NCBI RefSeq assembly: GCF_014205795.1
Contig: NZ_JACHCN010000017.1
Span: 35,742-99,741 of the forward strand
DNA length: 64,000 bases
Source of the DNA: Rhodanobacter sp. MP7CTX1
Lineage (GTDB): Bacteria > Pseudomonadota > Gammaproteobacteria > Xanthomonadales > Rhodanobacteraceae
Direction: 5' to 3'
Below are positions 55,532 to 64,000 of the stretch, in pieces. How positions within the stretch are numbered: position 1 is the first letter of the stretch; each line of letters opens with the position of its first letter. Under the pieces are notes generated by a model that searched no databases, had not been told where the DNA came from, and worked only from the letters and a program-made list of their open reading frames with translations. The position numbers and the translations under genes are program-made.

Positions 55532-56059
55532 TTACGCCTTCTTGGCTTCCTTCAGCGTGATCTTCTCACCGGCATAACGCACACCCTTGCCCTTGTAGGG
55601 CTCCGGCGGACGGAAGCCGCGAATCTTGGCTGCCACCTGACCCACGCGCTGCTTGTCGGCGCCCTTGATCAGGACTTCGGTCTGCGTCGGGGTTTCGATG
55701 CTTATGCCTTCCGGCGCTTCGAACACCACCGGGTGGGAAAAGCCCAGGCTCAGGTTCAGCGACTTGCCCTGCATGGCAACGCGGTAACCCACGCCAACCA
55801 GCTCAAGCTTGCGCTCGTAACCGGCGAACACACCCTGGACCATGTTGGCCAGCAGCGCGCGAGCAGTACCACCGAACTTGTCGTCGGTACCTTCAGCGAG
55901 ACTGATGGTTGCAACACCGTTGTCCACGGTGACGGAAACGCCCGGCAGGTGATGCACGGACAGCGTGCCCTTGGGGCCCTTCACGGAGATCGCGTCAGCA
56001 GCGACGGTCAGCTCCACGCCCTTCGGCAGGGTAATCGGTTTTTTGGCTACACGTGACAT
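55532..56059 (-). CDS. rplF: 50S ribosomal protein L6
   Basis: 175 residues: [53 protein letters not shown] and the C-terminal [17 protein letters not shown], with [21 protein letters not shown] sequence. L6 lies near the sarcin-ricin loop. It starts 11 bases after rpsH. Confidence 0.97.
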   Translation of the reverse strand: MSRVAKKPITLPKGVELTVAADAISVKGPKGTLSVHHLPGVSVTVDNGVATISLAEGTDDKFGGTARALLANMVQGVFAGYERKLELVGVGYRVAMQGKSLNLSLGFSHPVVFEAPEGISIETPTQTEVLIKGADKQRVGQVAAKIRGFRPPEPYKGKGVRYAGEKITLKEAKKA

Positions 56060-56070
56060 CGAAAGACTCC

Positions 56071-56466
56071 TTATGCCACTTGGCCGATAACTTCGCCGCC
56101 CAGACCCTTGGCACGGGCCTGCGCATCGGTCAGCAGACCGGCAGAAGTCGAGATGATCGAGATACCCAGGCCGCCGAGAACCTTCGGCAGTTCGTCCTTG
56201 CCGCGGTACACACGCAGGCCGGAGCGGCTGACACGGGAAATGGTCTCGATGGCCGGCTGGCCCTCGAAATACTTGAGCTTGATCTCGAGCACCGGCTTGC
56301 CTTCCTCGGTGGAAGTCTTGGCGTCGAGGATGTAGCCCTCGTTCTTGAGAAGGTCGGCGATCGCCAACTTCAGTTTCGACGACGGCATACGGACGGCCGG
56401 CTTGCCCATGGACTGGGCGTTGCGGACGCGCGTAAACAGATCGGCGATGGGATCAGTCATGCTCAT
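56071..56466 (-). CDS. rpsH: 30S ribosomal protein S8
   Basis: 131 residues with [60 protein letters not shown] and GIAIISTS-type end ([14 protein letters not shown]). In E. coli S8 represses the spc operon. ATG 56466 matches the E. coli start. Upstream lies a 269-base gap to rpsN, normally only a few tens of bases. Confidence 0.97.
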   Translation of the reverse strand: MSMTDPIADLFTRVRNAQSMGKPAVRMPSSKLKLAIADLLKNEGYILDAKTSTEEGKPVLEIKLKYFEGQPAIETISRVSRSGLRVYRGKDELPKVLGGLGISIISTSAGLLTDAQARAKGLGGEVIGQVA

Positions 56467-56735
56467 GAAAAAGTCCTTCAGAGTGCACCGATATCCGATA
56501 AAACCGGAAATCAATTAGATTGTGAGCCGACGCTTACCGCCGGCCTGCTTTACGCAGACCGCCGACTATATCAGCATTACCAGGTTTTAGCGAACATCAA
56601 ATGCGGTAGTCGCATCAACGGCTGCATGACGATGCAACCGGGAGAACCGGTCGCGAGGCATTCACCCCGCGAACGAGCTCTGCAAATCATTGTTTTACAG
56701 CAGCTTGCTTTACAACAAACTGCTCTAAACCGTTA
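56467..56735 (-). other. Expanded rpsN-rpsH gap with decayed copies of the rpsN 3' end
   Basis: On the minus strand the segment around 56528-56560 reads GLRKAGRR and a stop, parallel to GLRKASW and stop at the end of rpsN; 16 of 19 bases match in the block TGCTTTACGCAGACC and neighbours. A second short match (CAGCTTGCTTTAC, near 56700) is similar. These look like partial duplications of the rpsN 3' end. No other gene is seen. Confidence 0.5.
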
Positions 56736-57041
56736 TTACCAGCTTGCCTTACGCAGACCCGGCACGTCACCGCGCATGGTTGCTTCACGCAGCTTGTTGC
56801 GGCCCAGGCCGAACTTCGCATAGACCGCACGCGGGCGACCGGTCAAGGCGCAGCGGGTGCGCTGACGCACCGGACTGGCATCGCGCGGAAGCTTCTGCAG
56901 CTTGGTCTGTGCAGCCATCTTCTCCTCGTAGGAGGCGGTGGTGCTCAGCACGATCGTCTTCAGCTCGCCGCGCTTGGCGGCGTACTTCTTGACGAGTTTG
57001 GTCCGCTTGATATCGCGGTTCACCATTGATGTCTTAGCCAT
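56736..57041 (-). CDS. rpsN: 30S ribosomal protein S14
   Basis: 101 residues, the zinc-free long form: no CxxC motifs, [20 protein letters not shown] at the start, [20 protein letters not shown] and [20 protein letters not shown] at the end. It belongs in this position between rplE and rpsH. A partial copy of its 3' end lies downstream. Confidence 0.97.
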   Translation of the reverse strand: MAKTSMVNRDIKRTKLVKKYAAKRGELKTIVLSTTASYEEKMAAQTKLQKLPRDASPVRQRTRCALTGRPRAVYAKFGLGRNKLREATMRGDVPGLRKASW

Positions 57042-57055
57042 GGATTACGCGCCTA

Positions 57056-57595
57056 TCAGTTGCGGAACGGGAAGCTGAATGCTGCCAGCAAGGCTTTCGC
57101 CTCTTCGTCGGTCTTGGCGGTGGTGGTGATGGAGATATCCATACCGCGCAACGCATCAACCTGATCGAAATCGATCTCAGGGAAAATGATCTGTTCCTTG
57201 ATACCGAAGTTGTAGTTGCCACGGCCATCGAAGGCACGCGCCGACACACCACGGAAATCGCGGACGCGGGGCAGCGAGATGTTGATCAGGCGATCAAGGA
57301 ATTCCCACATCTGCGCACGGCGCAGCGTGACCTTGCAGCCGATCGGCCAGCCGTCGCGGATCTTGAACGAGGCAACGGAAACGCGCGCCTTGGTCGTGAT
57401 CGGCTTCTGGCCCGCGATCTTGGCCATATCGGCCACGGCGTTCTCGAGCACTTTCTTGTTGCCCGCAGCTTCGCCCACGCCCATGTTCAGCGTGATCTTG
57501 GTGATGCGGGGAACCTGCATCACGTTCTGGTAGCCGAACTGCTCGGTGAGCTTCGCCAGTACCTGGTCTTTGTAAAATGTTTCAAGGCGCGTCAT
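57056..57595 (-). CDS. rplE: 50S ribosomal protein L5
   Basis: 179 residues: [60 protein letters not shown] and [21 protein letters not shown]5 holds 5S rRNA with L18 and L25. Spacing 12 bases from rplX and 14 to rpsN. Confidence 0.97.
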   Translation of the reverse strand: MTRLETFYKDQVLAKLTEQFGYQNVMQVPRITKITLNMGVGEAAGNKKVLENAVADMAKIAGQKPITTKARVSVASFKIRDGWPIGCKVTLRRAQMWEFLDRLINISLPRVRDFRGVSARAFDGRGNYNFGIKEQIIFPEIDFDQVDALRGMDISITTTAKTDEEAKALLAAFSFPFRN

Positions 57596-57607
57596 GACTT
57601 GTGTTCC

Positions 57608-57922
57608 TTACGCGTCCACGACCTCGCCATTCGAACGGAACACGCGGACCTTGCGCCCATCTTCGAGCGTTTTGGTGCCGACGCGTTCACCCTTGTTCGT
57701 GGCGGGGTTGAACAGCTGCACATTGGAGAGATGGATCGAGGCTTCACGCTCGACGATGCCGCCAGCCTGATTGGCCTGCGGGTTCGGCTTGGTGTGACGC
57801 TTGATCAGATTCACGTTGGAGACGAATACACGATCGTCTGCAACACGCAGCACATCGCCGCGCTGACCTTTGTTTTTACCGGTGATCACGAGGACCTGAT
57901 CACCTTTGCGGATACGGTTCAT
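57608..57922 (-). CDS. rplX: 50S ribosomal protein L24
   Basis: 104 residues beginning [20 protein letters not shown] (KOW motif), then [20 protein letters not shown] and [15 protein letters not shown]24 is one of the two 50S assembly initiators. ATG 57922 is the start; an upstream in-frame extension is not conserved. Confidence 0.96.
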   Translation of the reverse strand: MNRIRKGDQVLVITGKNKGQRGDVLRVADDRVFVSNVNLIKRHTKPNPQANQAGGIVEREASIHLSNVQLFNPATNKGERVGTKTLEDGRKVRVFRSNGEVVDA

Positions 57923-57935
57923 TTCTTGACTCCGC

Positions 57936-58304
57936 TCAGAGCACTTCGGGAGCAAGCGAGACGATCTTCATGAACTTCTCGCTGCGCAGCTCGCGGGTAA
58001 CCGGTCCGAAAATACGGGTGCCGATCGGCTCGAGCTTGTTGTTGAGGAGGACCGCTGCGTTGCCGTCGAAACGGATCAGCGAACCATCGGGACGGCGTAC
58101 GCCCTTGGCGGTACGAACCACCACGGCATTATACACCTCGCCCTTCTTTACCTTTCCGCGGGGAATGGCATCCTTCACGGTGACCTTGATAACGTCACCG
58201 ATCGCGGCGTAACGACGCTTGGAGCCGCCGAGCACCTTGATGCACATCAGTTCCTTCGCGCCGCTGTTGTCCGCTGCGGAAAGCGTGCTTTGCATCTGGA
58301 TCAT
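57936..58304 (-). CDS. rplN: 50S ribosomal protein L14
   Basis: 122 residues, nearly identical in pattern to E. coli L14: [60 protein letters not shown] and [20 protein letters not shown]. It contacts 16S rRNA at a subunit bridge. It is the first gene of the spc part and lies 14 bases after rpsQ. Confidence 0.98.
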   Translation of the reverse strand: MIQMQSTLSAADNSGAKELMCIKVLGGSKRRYAAIGDVIKVTVKDAIPRGKVKKGEVYNAVVVRTAKGVRRPDGSLIRFDGNAAVLLNNKLEPIGTRIFGPVTRELRSEKFMKIVSLAPEVL

Positions 58305-58318
58305 GGCTGCACCCTCCC

Positions 58319-58594
58319 TTAGACTTTGGCGCGCGTGATGATTTCAACCACGCGGTGATGTTTGGTCTTGGACAACGGACGGCACTCGGCGATACGTACG
58401 AGGTCACCCTCGTTCGAACCCAGGTCGTCCTGCGCATGCAGCTTGGTCGAACGGCGGATGATCTTGCCGAGCAGCCAATGCTGCACCTGACGCTCGACCA
58501 GCACGGTGACCGTCTTGTCCATCTTGTTGCTGGTGACACGACCCTCAAGGGTACGCGCCTGCTTCTTTTCTGCTTGAATCTGGTTGTCGCTCAT
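58319..58594 (-). CDS. rpsQ: 30S ribosomal protein S17
   Basis: 91 residues. The OB fold core is [20 protein letters not shown] and [33 protein letters not shown]. The first 14 residues ([14 protein letters not shown]) are a short charged extension. Primary 16S binder. Spacing 12 after rpmC. Confidence 0.97.
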   Translation of the reverse strand: MSDNQIQAEKKQARTLEGRVTSNKMDKTVTVLVERQVQHWLLGKIIRRSTKLHAQDDLGSNEGDLVRIAECRPLSKTKHHRVVEIITRAKV

Positions 58595-58606
58595 ATCGGC
58601 CGTCCC

Positions 58607-58792
58607 TTACTTCTTGCCGCCGAGCACAAACTTCGTGCGGGCGATGTCACGCCGAACGCGGCGAAGCTGGTGCGGCTGAGTGAGCTGGCCGGAACCCTTT
58701 TGCATGCGCAGGTTGAACTGCTCCTTGCGCAGGTCCAGCAGATGCTGCTTCAGCTCGTCGGCCGACTGGTTATTGATATCTTTGGTGGCCAT
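58607..58792 (-). CDS. rpmC: 50S ribosomal protein L29
   Basis: 61 residues forming two helices: [40 protein letters not shown] and [16 protein letters not shown]. It lies at the exit tunnel, where trigger factor and SRP dock. ATG 58792 shares one base with the rplP stop (TGATG), a sign of coupling. Confidence 0.96.
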   Translation of the reverse strand: MATKDINNQSADELKQHLLDLRKEQFNLRMQKGSGQLTQPHQLRRVRRDIARTKFVLGGKK

Positions 58793-59205
58793 CACATCAC
58801 CGCCCGGGTCACAAATTGGGTCTGCACGGACAGCTTCGCTGCCGCCAGACGGAACGCCTCACGCGCCGTCAATTCGTCGACGCCCTCGATTTCATAGAGC
58901 ATGCGACCGGGCTGGACTGGGGCGACCCAGAACTCGACGCTACCCTTACCGGCACCCATTCGCACTTCGATCGGCTTCTTGGTGATCGGCTTGTCCGGGA
59001 ACACGCGGATCCACAACTTGCCACCACGCTTCACGAAACGGGTGATGCAACGACGGGCCGCCTCGATCTGGCGCGCGGTGAGCGCGCCATGCGTGGTGGC
59101 TTTCAGGCCGTACTCGCCAAAGCTGACGAGGTTGGAGCACTGGGCCAAGCCGTCGTTACGGCCTTTGAATTGCTTGCGGTATTTGGTTCGCTTGGGTTGC
59201 AACAT
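58792..59205 (-). CDS. rplP: 50S ribosomal protein L16
   Basis: 137 residues: [60 protein letters not shown] and [20 protein letters not shown]. It helps position tRNA at the A site; its Arg hydroxylase YcfD target motif is likely kept. Spacing 11 bases after rpsC. Confidence 0.97.
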   Translation of the reverse strand: MLQPKRTKYRKQFKGRNDGLAQCSNLVSFGEYGLKATTHGALTARQIEAARRCITRFVKRGGKLWIRVFPDKPITKKPIEVRMGAGKGSVEFWVAPVQPGRMLYEIEGVDELTAREAFRLAAAKLSVQTQFVTRAVM

Positions 59206-59216
59206 GGCAACTCTCC

Positions 59217-59972
59217 TTACTTCGCAGTCCGCTCGCGGCGGCCGTCACCGGCCTCGCGACGCGAATCGTTACGACGACCTTCGCCACCTTCGCGGCGCGG
59301 CTGCGAGGACGGCTCGTCTTTCGACTCCTGCGATGCAGCTGCCAGGTCGAAGACTTCACCCTTGTAGACCCACACCTTGATGCCGATGATTCCGTAGGTG
59401 GTCTTCGCTTCGGCGGTGCCGTAGTCGATGTCGGCGCGCAGCGTATGCAGCGGCACGCGGCCTTCACGGCTCCACTCCGAACGAGCGATCTCGGCACCGT
59501 TCAGACGACCGGAGACGTTGATCTTGATACCCAGGGCACCCAGGCGCATCGCATTGCCGACCGAGCGCTTCATTGCGCGGCGGAACATGATGCGACGCTC
59601 AAGCTGCTGAGCGATCGACTCGGCCACCAGCTGGGCGTCAAGCTCGGGCTTGCGCACTTCGCTGACGTTGATGTGCGTCGGAACGCCCATCATGTCGCTG
59701 ACTTCCTTGCGCAGCTTCTCGATATCCTCGCCCTTCTTGCCGATCACCACGCCCGGACGGGCGGTGTGGATCGTCACGCGTGCGGTTTTAGCCGGACGCT
59801 CGATCTGGATTTTCGAGATGCCGGCGGCAGCCAGCTTCTTCTTGAGCATGTCGCGAACCTTGATATCGGCCACGAGATACTTTGCGTAATCGCCCTTGTT
59901 GGCGAACCACTTCGAGTTCCAGTCCTTGGCAATGCCGAGGCGGATTCCGGTGGGATGAACTTTATGACCCAT
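59217..59972 (-). CDS. rpsC: 30S ribosomal protein S3
   Basis: 251 residues. The KH domain ([20 protein letters not shown]) and C-terminal domain ([37 protein letters not shown]) are clear. A charged tail after residue 213 ([20 protein letters not shown] and further Arg/Glu-rich sequence) is about 20 residues longer than in E. coli. It forms the mRNA entry of the 30S subunit. Confidence 0.97.
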   Translation of the reverse strand: MGHKVHPTGIRLGIAKDWNSKWFANKGDYAKYLVADIKVRDMLKKKLAAAGISKIQIERPAKTARVTIHTARPGVVIGKKGEDIEKLRKEVSDMMGVPTHINVSEVRKPELDAQLVAESIAQQLERRIMFRRAMKRSVGNAMRLGALGIKINVSGRLNGAEIARSEWSREGRVPLHTLRADIDYGTAEAKTTYGIIGIKVWVYKGEVFDLAAASQESKDEPSSQPRREGGEGRRNDSRREAGDGRRERTAK

Positions 59973-59987
59973 CGTCTATGTCCCCGG

Positions 59988-60323
59988 TCAGTTACCAACA
60001 ACCACAGTGATGTGGCTGGTGCGCTTGAGAATGCGCGAACCGCGGCCTTTGGCGCGGGCATGCATACGTTTCATCGCCGGACCTTCGTCAACGAAGATGC
60101 TGGCCACTTTCAACTCGTCGACGTCGGCGCCGAGATTGTTCTCAGCGTTGGCGACGGCCGACAGCAGCACCTTGCGGACAAGGATGGCGGCTTTCTTGTT
60201 GGTGAAGGTGAGCACGTCGCTGGCCCGGCCCACGGGAAGCCCGCGGACGAGATCAGCCACCAGGCGTGCCTTTTGCGCCGAGATGCGGGCGCCACGCAGG
60301 ATCGCTTTGGCTTCGGTGCTCAT
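59988..60323 (-). CDS. rplV: 50S ribosomal protein L22
   Basis: 111 residues: [40 protein letters not shown] and the tunnel hairpin [23 protein letters not shown] 60323 overlaps the rpsS stop by one base (TGATG). L22 binds all 23S domains and lines the exit tunnel. Confidence 0.97.
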   Translation of the reverse strand: MSTEAKAILRGARISAQKARLVADLVRGLPVGRASDVLTFTNKKAAILVRKVLLSAVANAENNLGADVDELKVASIFVDEGPAMKRMHARAKGRGSRILKRTSHITVVVGN

Positions 60324-60595
60324 CACTTGCCCTTCTTGTCGCCGACATGGCCCTTGAACGTACGGGTCACCGCGAACTCGCCGAGCTTGTGCCCGACCAT
60401 GTTCTCGTTGATCAGGACGGGTACGTGCTGACGGCCGTTATGGATGGCGATGGTCAAGCCGACCATTTCCGGCAGGATCATCGAGCGACGCGACCAGGTC
60501 TTGATCGGGCGCTTGTTATTGGCGGAAACCGCAGCTTCCACCTTTTTTACGAGGTGAAGGTCGACGAACGGACCTTTCTTCAGAGAGCGAGGCAT
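60323..60595 (-). CDS. rpsS: 30S ribosomal protein S19
   Basis: 90 residues: [40 protein letters not shown] and [20 protein letters not shown]. It binds the 30S head with S13. Follows rplB by 12 bases. Confidence 0.98.
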   Translation of the reverse strand: MPRSLKKGPFVDLHLVKKVEAAVSANNKRPIKTWSRRSMILPEMVGLTIAIHNGRQHVPVLINENMVGHKLGEFAVTRTFKGHVGDKKGK

Positions 60596-60607
60596 GTCGG
60601 TTTCCTG

Positions 60608-61432
60608 TTACTTCGTACGACGACGCACGATGAACTGCTGCGTGCGCTTGTTGTTACGGGTCTTGTAGCCCTTGGCCGGCGTGCCCCACGGGCTGACCGG
60701 ATGACGACCACCTGAAGTCTTGCCTTCGCCACCACCGTGCGGATGGTCGACCGGGTTCATCACCACACCGCGAACGGTCGGGCGAATACCCAGCCAGCGC
60801 TTCGCGCCAGCCTTGCCGAGCTTCTTAAGGCTGTGCTCGCCGTTGCCGACTTCGCCGATCGTGGCGCGGCAATCGACCGAGACGCGACGCATCTCGCCGG
60901 AGCGCAGACGCAACGTGGCGTACCCAGACTCGCGGGCTACCAGCTGCACCGAGGCGCCAGCGCTGCGGGCGATCTGCGCGCCCTTGCCGGGACGCAGTTC
61001 GATGCAGTGAATGGTGCTACCCATCGGGATGCTGCGCAGCTGCAGGCAGTTGCCAGCCTTGATCGGCGCTTCGTGGCCCGAGACCAGACGGTCGCCCACC
61101 GCCACGCCCTTCGGCGCGATGATGTAACGGCGCTCGCCATCGGCGTAGCACAGCAACGCGATGTGCGCGGTGCGGTTCGGATCATATTCAATGCGCTCGA
61201 CGCGGGCGGCAATGCCTTCCTTGTCACGCTTGAAGTCGATGATGCGGTAATGCTGCTTGTGACCGCCGCCACGATGACGCACGGTGATGCGGCCATGATG
61301 GTTGCGACCGCCGGTCTTGGACTGTGACTCGGTCAACGCCGCGTACGGCGCGCCCTTGTACAGGCCTTCCGTGCGGACGCTTACTGCGTCACGACGGCCC
61401 GGCGAGGTCGGCTTGTGGTTGATTAATGCCAT
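60608..61432 (-). CDS. rplB: 50S ribosomal protein L2
   Basis: 274 residues: [40 protein letters not shown], the peptidyl-transferase region [20 protein letters not shown] and the end [18 protein letters not shown]. The conserved His in the VDHPHGGG turn is present. Spacing 17 bases after rplW. Confidence 0.98.
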   Translation of the reverse strand: MALINHKPTSPGRRDAVSVRTEGLYKGAPYAALTESQSKTGGRNHHGRITVRHRGGGHKQHYRIIDFKRDKEGIAARVERIEYDPNRTAHIALLCYADGERRYIIAPKGVAVGDRLVSGHEAPIKAGNCLQLRSIPMGSTIHCIELRPGKGAQIARSAGASVQLVARESGYATLRLRSGEMRRVSVDCRATIGEVGNGEHSLKKLGKAGAKRWLGIRPTVRGVVMNPVDHPHGGGEGKTSGGRHPVSPWGTPAKGYKTRNNKRTQQFIVRRRTK

Positions 61433-61449
61433 TTCACAAAACTCCTGGC

Positions 61450-61749
61450 TCAGGCCTTGGCGGACACGTCGATGGTCTGGCCATCGGCAAGACGCACATA
61501 GGCCTTGCGCTTGCCCTGGCGGCTGCCAGCGCGGAAACGGAAGGACTTGACCTTGCCTATCGTGTTGACGAGGTTCACCTGTTCGACCTTGACGTCAAAC
61601 AGACTTTCCACGGCAGCACGGACATCGGCCTTGGTTGCCGTAGGGGCAACGACGAATACGTACTGGTTATGCTCGGCGAGTCGCGCCGATTTCTCGGAAA
61701 TGTGCGGCGCGCGCAACGTGTCGAGAATGCGTTCGTTGTTCATGCTCAT
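61450..61749 (-). CDS. rplW: 50S ribosomal protein L23
   Basis: 99 residues: [40 protein letters not shown] and [13 protein letters not shown]. It docks trigger factor at the tunnel exit. ATG 61749 overlaps the rplD stop (ATGA); ATG 61743 is also possible. Confidence 0.96.
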   Translation of the reverse strand: MSMNNERILDTLRAPHISEKSARLAEHNQYVFVVAPTATKADVRAAVESLFDVKVEQVNLVNTIGKVKSFRFRAGSRQGKRKAYVRLADGQTIDVSAKA

Positions 61750-62348
61750 GCCAGCCACTCCTCGACCTTCTTCACGGCGTCAACCGTCATCACCACATGG
61801 TCGGAACCGACCAGGCTGACCGGGTTCAGCGCCATCACATCCAGCACATGGATATACGGAATGTTGCGAGCGGCCAGGAACACCGACTCGGAGGCGTCTT
61901 CCGACACCAGCAACACACGACCGGAAACTTCCAGCTCAGCCAGCTTGGCAACCATCGCGGAGGTCTTCGGCGTCTCGATGCCAAAGCTCTCGACAATCTT
62001 CAGGCGGTCCTGGCGGATCAGCTCGGAAAAGATCGAGCGGATCGCGACACGGTAAGCCTTGCGGTTGACCTTCTGCTCATAGCTGCGCGGCTTGGCTGCG
62101 AAAGTGCGGCCACCACCGACAAAGATCGGCGCACGGTAATCACCGTGACGGGCACCGCCGCCCTTCTGCTTCTTGAACTTCTTGGTGGTACCGGACATCT
62201 CGCCGCGCGACAGCTGCGACTGGGTGCCAGCACGACCACCTGCCTGATAGGCAATAACTACTTGGTGGACCAGGGCCTTCTTGTACTCACCGCCGAACAC
62301 TTCGTCCGACACGCTGAGCGGCTTGGCGCCAATGACATTAAGTTCCAT
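61746..62348 (-). CDS. rplD: 50S ribosomal protein L4
   Basis: 200 residues: [60 protein letters not shown] and [20 protein letters not shown]. In E. coli L4 is the repressor of the S10 operon through its leader; the leader here also shows an attenuator-like hairpin. ATG 62348 follows GAGGAG. Confidence 0.97.
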   Translation of the reverse strand: MELNVIGAKPLSVSDEVFGGEYKKALVHQVVIAYQAGGRAGTQSQLSRGEMSGTTKKFKKQKGGGARHGDYRAPIFVGGGRTFAAKPRSYEQKVNRKAYRVAIRSIFSELIRQDRLKIVESFGIETPKTSAMVAKLAELEVSGRVLLVSEDASESVFLAARNIPYIHVLDVMALNPVSLVGSDHVVMTVDAVKKVEEWLA

Positions 62349-62358
62349 GGCGTTCTCC

Positions 62359-63000
62359 TCAACCCTTGGTCGTCGGGCGGATGATGACGTCGCCACCGGT
62401 TGCACCCGGTACCGCGCCCTTCACCGCAATCAGGTGACGCTCGGCGTCGACCTTGACCACTTCCAGACCCTGCGACGAACGGCGCACGGCACCCATGTGA
62501 CCGGACATCTTCTTGCCCGGGAACACGCGACCCGGGGTCTGACGCTGACCGATAGAACCCGGCGCGCGATGCGACAGCGAGTTACCGTGGGTAGCGTCAC
62601 CCATCTTGAAGTTCCAGCGCTTGATCGTGCCCTGGAAGCCCTTGCCTTTCGACACGCCGGCCACGTCAACGATCTGCCCGACGGTAAACACGTCGTCAGC
62701 CTTGATCTCGGCGCCCACGGTGTACTTGCCGAGATCGTCGGCAGACACGCGGAACTCCCACAGACCACGACCCGGCTCAACCTTGGCCTTCGCGTAATGA
62801 CCTTTCAGCGGCTGCGTCAGCAGGTTTGCGCGCTTGGTGCCCGCAGAAACCTGGACGGCGCTGTAGCCATCGTTATCATCCGTCTTCAACTGGGTCACAC
62901 GATTCGGCGTCGCTTCAATCAGCGTCACCGGAATCGAGCGGCCATCTTCAGTGAAGAGTCGGCTCATGCCGCATTTGCGGCCTACCAATCCGATACTCAT
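62359..63000 (-). CDS. rplC: 50S ribosomal protein L3
   Basis: 213 residues: [60 protein letters not shown] and [20 protein letters not shown]. The N5-methylated Gln equivalent lies in SIGQRQTPG. First 50S assembler. An in-frame extension to 63024 is not conserved. Confidence 0.97.
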   Translation of the reverse strand: MSIGLVGRKCGMSRLFTEDGRSIPVTLIEATPNRVTQLKTDDNDGYSAVQVSAGTKRANLLTQPLKGHYAKAKVEPGRGLWEFRVSADDLGKYTVGAEIKADDVFTVGQIVDVAGVSKGKGFQGTIKRWNFKMGDATHGNSLSHRAPGSIGQRQTPGRVFPGKKMSGHMGAVRRSSQGLEVVKVDAERHLIAVKGAVPGATGGDVIIRPTTKG

Positions 63001-63020
63001 CTTCGTATCCTGTCTGTCGC

Positions 63021-63332
63021 TCAACCGAGCTTGATCTGAACATCAACGCCAGCGGCGAGATCAAGCTTCATGAGCGCGTCCACGGTTTTGTCGTTCGGGT
63101 CGATAATGTCGAGCACACGCTTGTGAGTACGGGTCTCGTACTGGTCGCGTGCATCCTTGTCGACGTGCGGAGACGTCAGGATGGTGTAACGCTCGATTTT
63201 TGTCGGGAGCGGAATCGGGCCGAGTACCGTTGCGCCAGTGCGCTTGGCCGTCTCTACGATTTCGCTAGCCGAGCGGTCGATCAGACGATGATCGTACGCT
63301 TTCAGCCGAATCCGAATCTTCTGGTTCGCCAT
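63021..63332 (-). CDS. rpsJ: 30S ribosomal protein S10
   Basis: 103 residues: [60 protein letters not shown] and [13 protein letters not shown]10 also serves as NusE in antitermination. It is the first gene of the cluster, after a 300-base leader. Confidence 0.98.
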   Translation of the reverse strand: MANQKIRIRLKAYDHRLIDRSASEIVETAKRTGATVLGPIPLPTKIERYTILTSPHVDKDARDQYETRTHKRVLDIIDPNDKTVDALMKLDLAAGVDVQIKLG

Positions 63333-63454
63333 AACCGTGTCCTGTTGTCGAAAGAACGTAATGTGAAACGAAGCGGCTTCTCACCGCCTCGCACAACCCT
63401 TTACCACCACACCGGTAGCCGCAGATAAATCACACGGCCCCCAATTCGAAAAGA

Positions 63455-63485
63455 CCAGGCGAGCGCAATGATGCGGCTCGCCTGG
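63455..63485 (-). promoter_or_regulatory. Attenuator-like hairpin in the S10 leader
   Basis: CCAGGCGAGC (63455-63464) pairs perfectly with GCTCGCCTGG (63476-63485), 10 bp with an 11-base loop. On the minus strand it is followed by TCTTTTC, so it could terminate or pause transcription about 120 bases before rpsJ. L4-dependent attenuation of this leader is known in E. coli. Confidence 0.55.
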
Positions 63486-63646
63486 GCTAAAAATCGATTC
63501 ACGCAACAAACATGATCAACGGGGCAAGCCCTGTGATTACATTGGATTGCGAGGGCCATCCCGGCCTGCGAACTCGAAGCACATCCTGTGCCTCATTTCG
63601 CGGTAGATCGACCGAAGTAAACCCTCGGTCGATAAGCAAGCTACGC

Positions 63647-63675
63647 AGTATACCTGCAAATATCTGCCAAGTGAA
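63647..63675 (-). promoter_or_regulatory. Predicted promoter of the S10 operon
   Basis: On the minus strand, TTCACT (63675-63670) is the -35 box and TATACT (63652-63647) the -10 box, with a 17-base spacer. Transcription would begin near 63640, giving a leader of about 305 bases. A hairpin (63607-63614 with 63626-63633) lies close to the predicted start. Bases 63333-63781 contain no convincing gene. Confidence 0.6.
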
Positions 63676-63720
63676 GTACCCCGGTAACAAATTCAGAAAA
63701 CGGGGTGATTCACGGGGCCC

Positions 63721-63767
63721 GACAGGCACGGAGCCTGTCAGCACAAGGCCGCGCGGCGGCCTTGTGC
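63721..63767. terminator. Two hairpins after tuf
   Basis: GCACAAGGCCGC (63741-63752) pairs with GCGGCCTTGTGC (63756-63767), 3-base loop, 15 bases after the tuf stop. A second hairpin, GACAGGC with GCCTGTC (63721-63739), follows. No long T run is seen on the minus strand, so termination may be incomplete. Confidence 0.5.
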
Positions 63768-63781
63768 TTGAGAACAACTTC

Positions 63782-64000
<219 letters not shown>

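Noticed and set aside
63499..63777. 92-residue minus-strand frame in the tuf-rpsJ gap
   Set aside because: Covers the tuf hairpins and the S10 promoter, has no good ribosome binding site and no recognisable domain.

Overview
The window is a GC-rich chromosomal segment of a gammaproteobacterium, most likely of the order Xanthomonadales (Lysobacterales), and Rhodanobacteraceae such as Rhodanobacter or Dyella fit best. This is an inference from gene content and order: bamA-lpxD-fabZ-lpxA-lpxB-rnhB-dnaE-accA without skp, a class II DAHP synthase, tuf directly upstream of the S10 cluster, and many short GC-rich palindromic intergenic repeats. There is no rRNA, tRNA, CRISPR array or phage.

Layout. 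1-10.9 kb (+): envelope and lipid A block (end of bamA, lpxD, fabZ, lpxA, lpxB), then rnhB, dnaE and accA, with a yajD-like HNH gene on the opposite strand. 11-14.6 kb (+): a NYN/LOTUS protein coupled to tilS, then xseB and ispA, ending at a strong bidirectional terminator. 14.7-19.3 kb: DUF4870 protein and pmbA (-), DUF1653 and yjgA/darP (+), a Cys-rich small protein and a YeiH-type transporter (-). 19.5-23.5 kb: exported amidohydrolase (-), AraC regulator, a 51-residue four-cysteine protein and a saccharopine-dehydrogenase-like reductase (+). 23.5-25.2 kb: a lower-GC islet with a MITE-like element and three small genes of uncertain function, some possibly immunity-like. 25.2-33.4 kb: tldD, yhdP and rng (-), with a sterol-desaturase-family hydroxylase (+). 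33.5-36.8 kb: OmpR-type two-component pair, a Dph6-like ATP pyrophosphatase and a Mug-like glycosylase. 37-40.2 kb: Fiu-like TonB receptor behind a candidate Fur box, plus a Sel1 protein. 40.2-42.5 kb: M48 protease and YjgN-like protein (-). 42.5-47 kb: IS3 orfA remnant between partial copies of a cytochrome gene end, two cytochromes c (-) and a periplasmic amidase (+). 47.1-49.1 kb: DAHP synthase and dsbB (-). 49.2-64 kb (-): the complete S10-spc-alpha ribosomal cluster from rpsJ to rplQ, preceded by the end of tuf.

How the genes work together. The first block couples outer-membrane protein assembly, lipid A synthesis and fatty acid synthesis. TldD and PmbA (TldE) normally form one heterodimeric protease; both lie here about 9 kb apart. 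YhdP (AsmA-like lipid transport) and DsbB add envelope functions. The fiu-sel1 pair is an iron-uptake unit lacking its usual piuC partner. The ribosomal cluster has an S10 leader with a readable promoter and an attenuator-like hairpin, but several internal gaps are unusually long and carry hairpins or decayed duplications.

The least explained parts are the 23.5-25.2 kb islet, the Cys4 mini-protein whose ribosome binding site lies in a predicted hairpin, the IS/cytochrome duplication scar near 42.6-43.4 kb, and the expanded gaps inside the ribosomal operon. No complete new multi-gene system could be demonstrated from the sequence alone.
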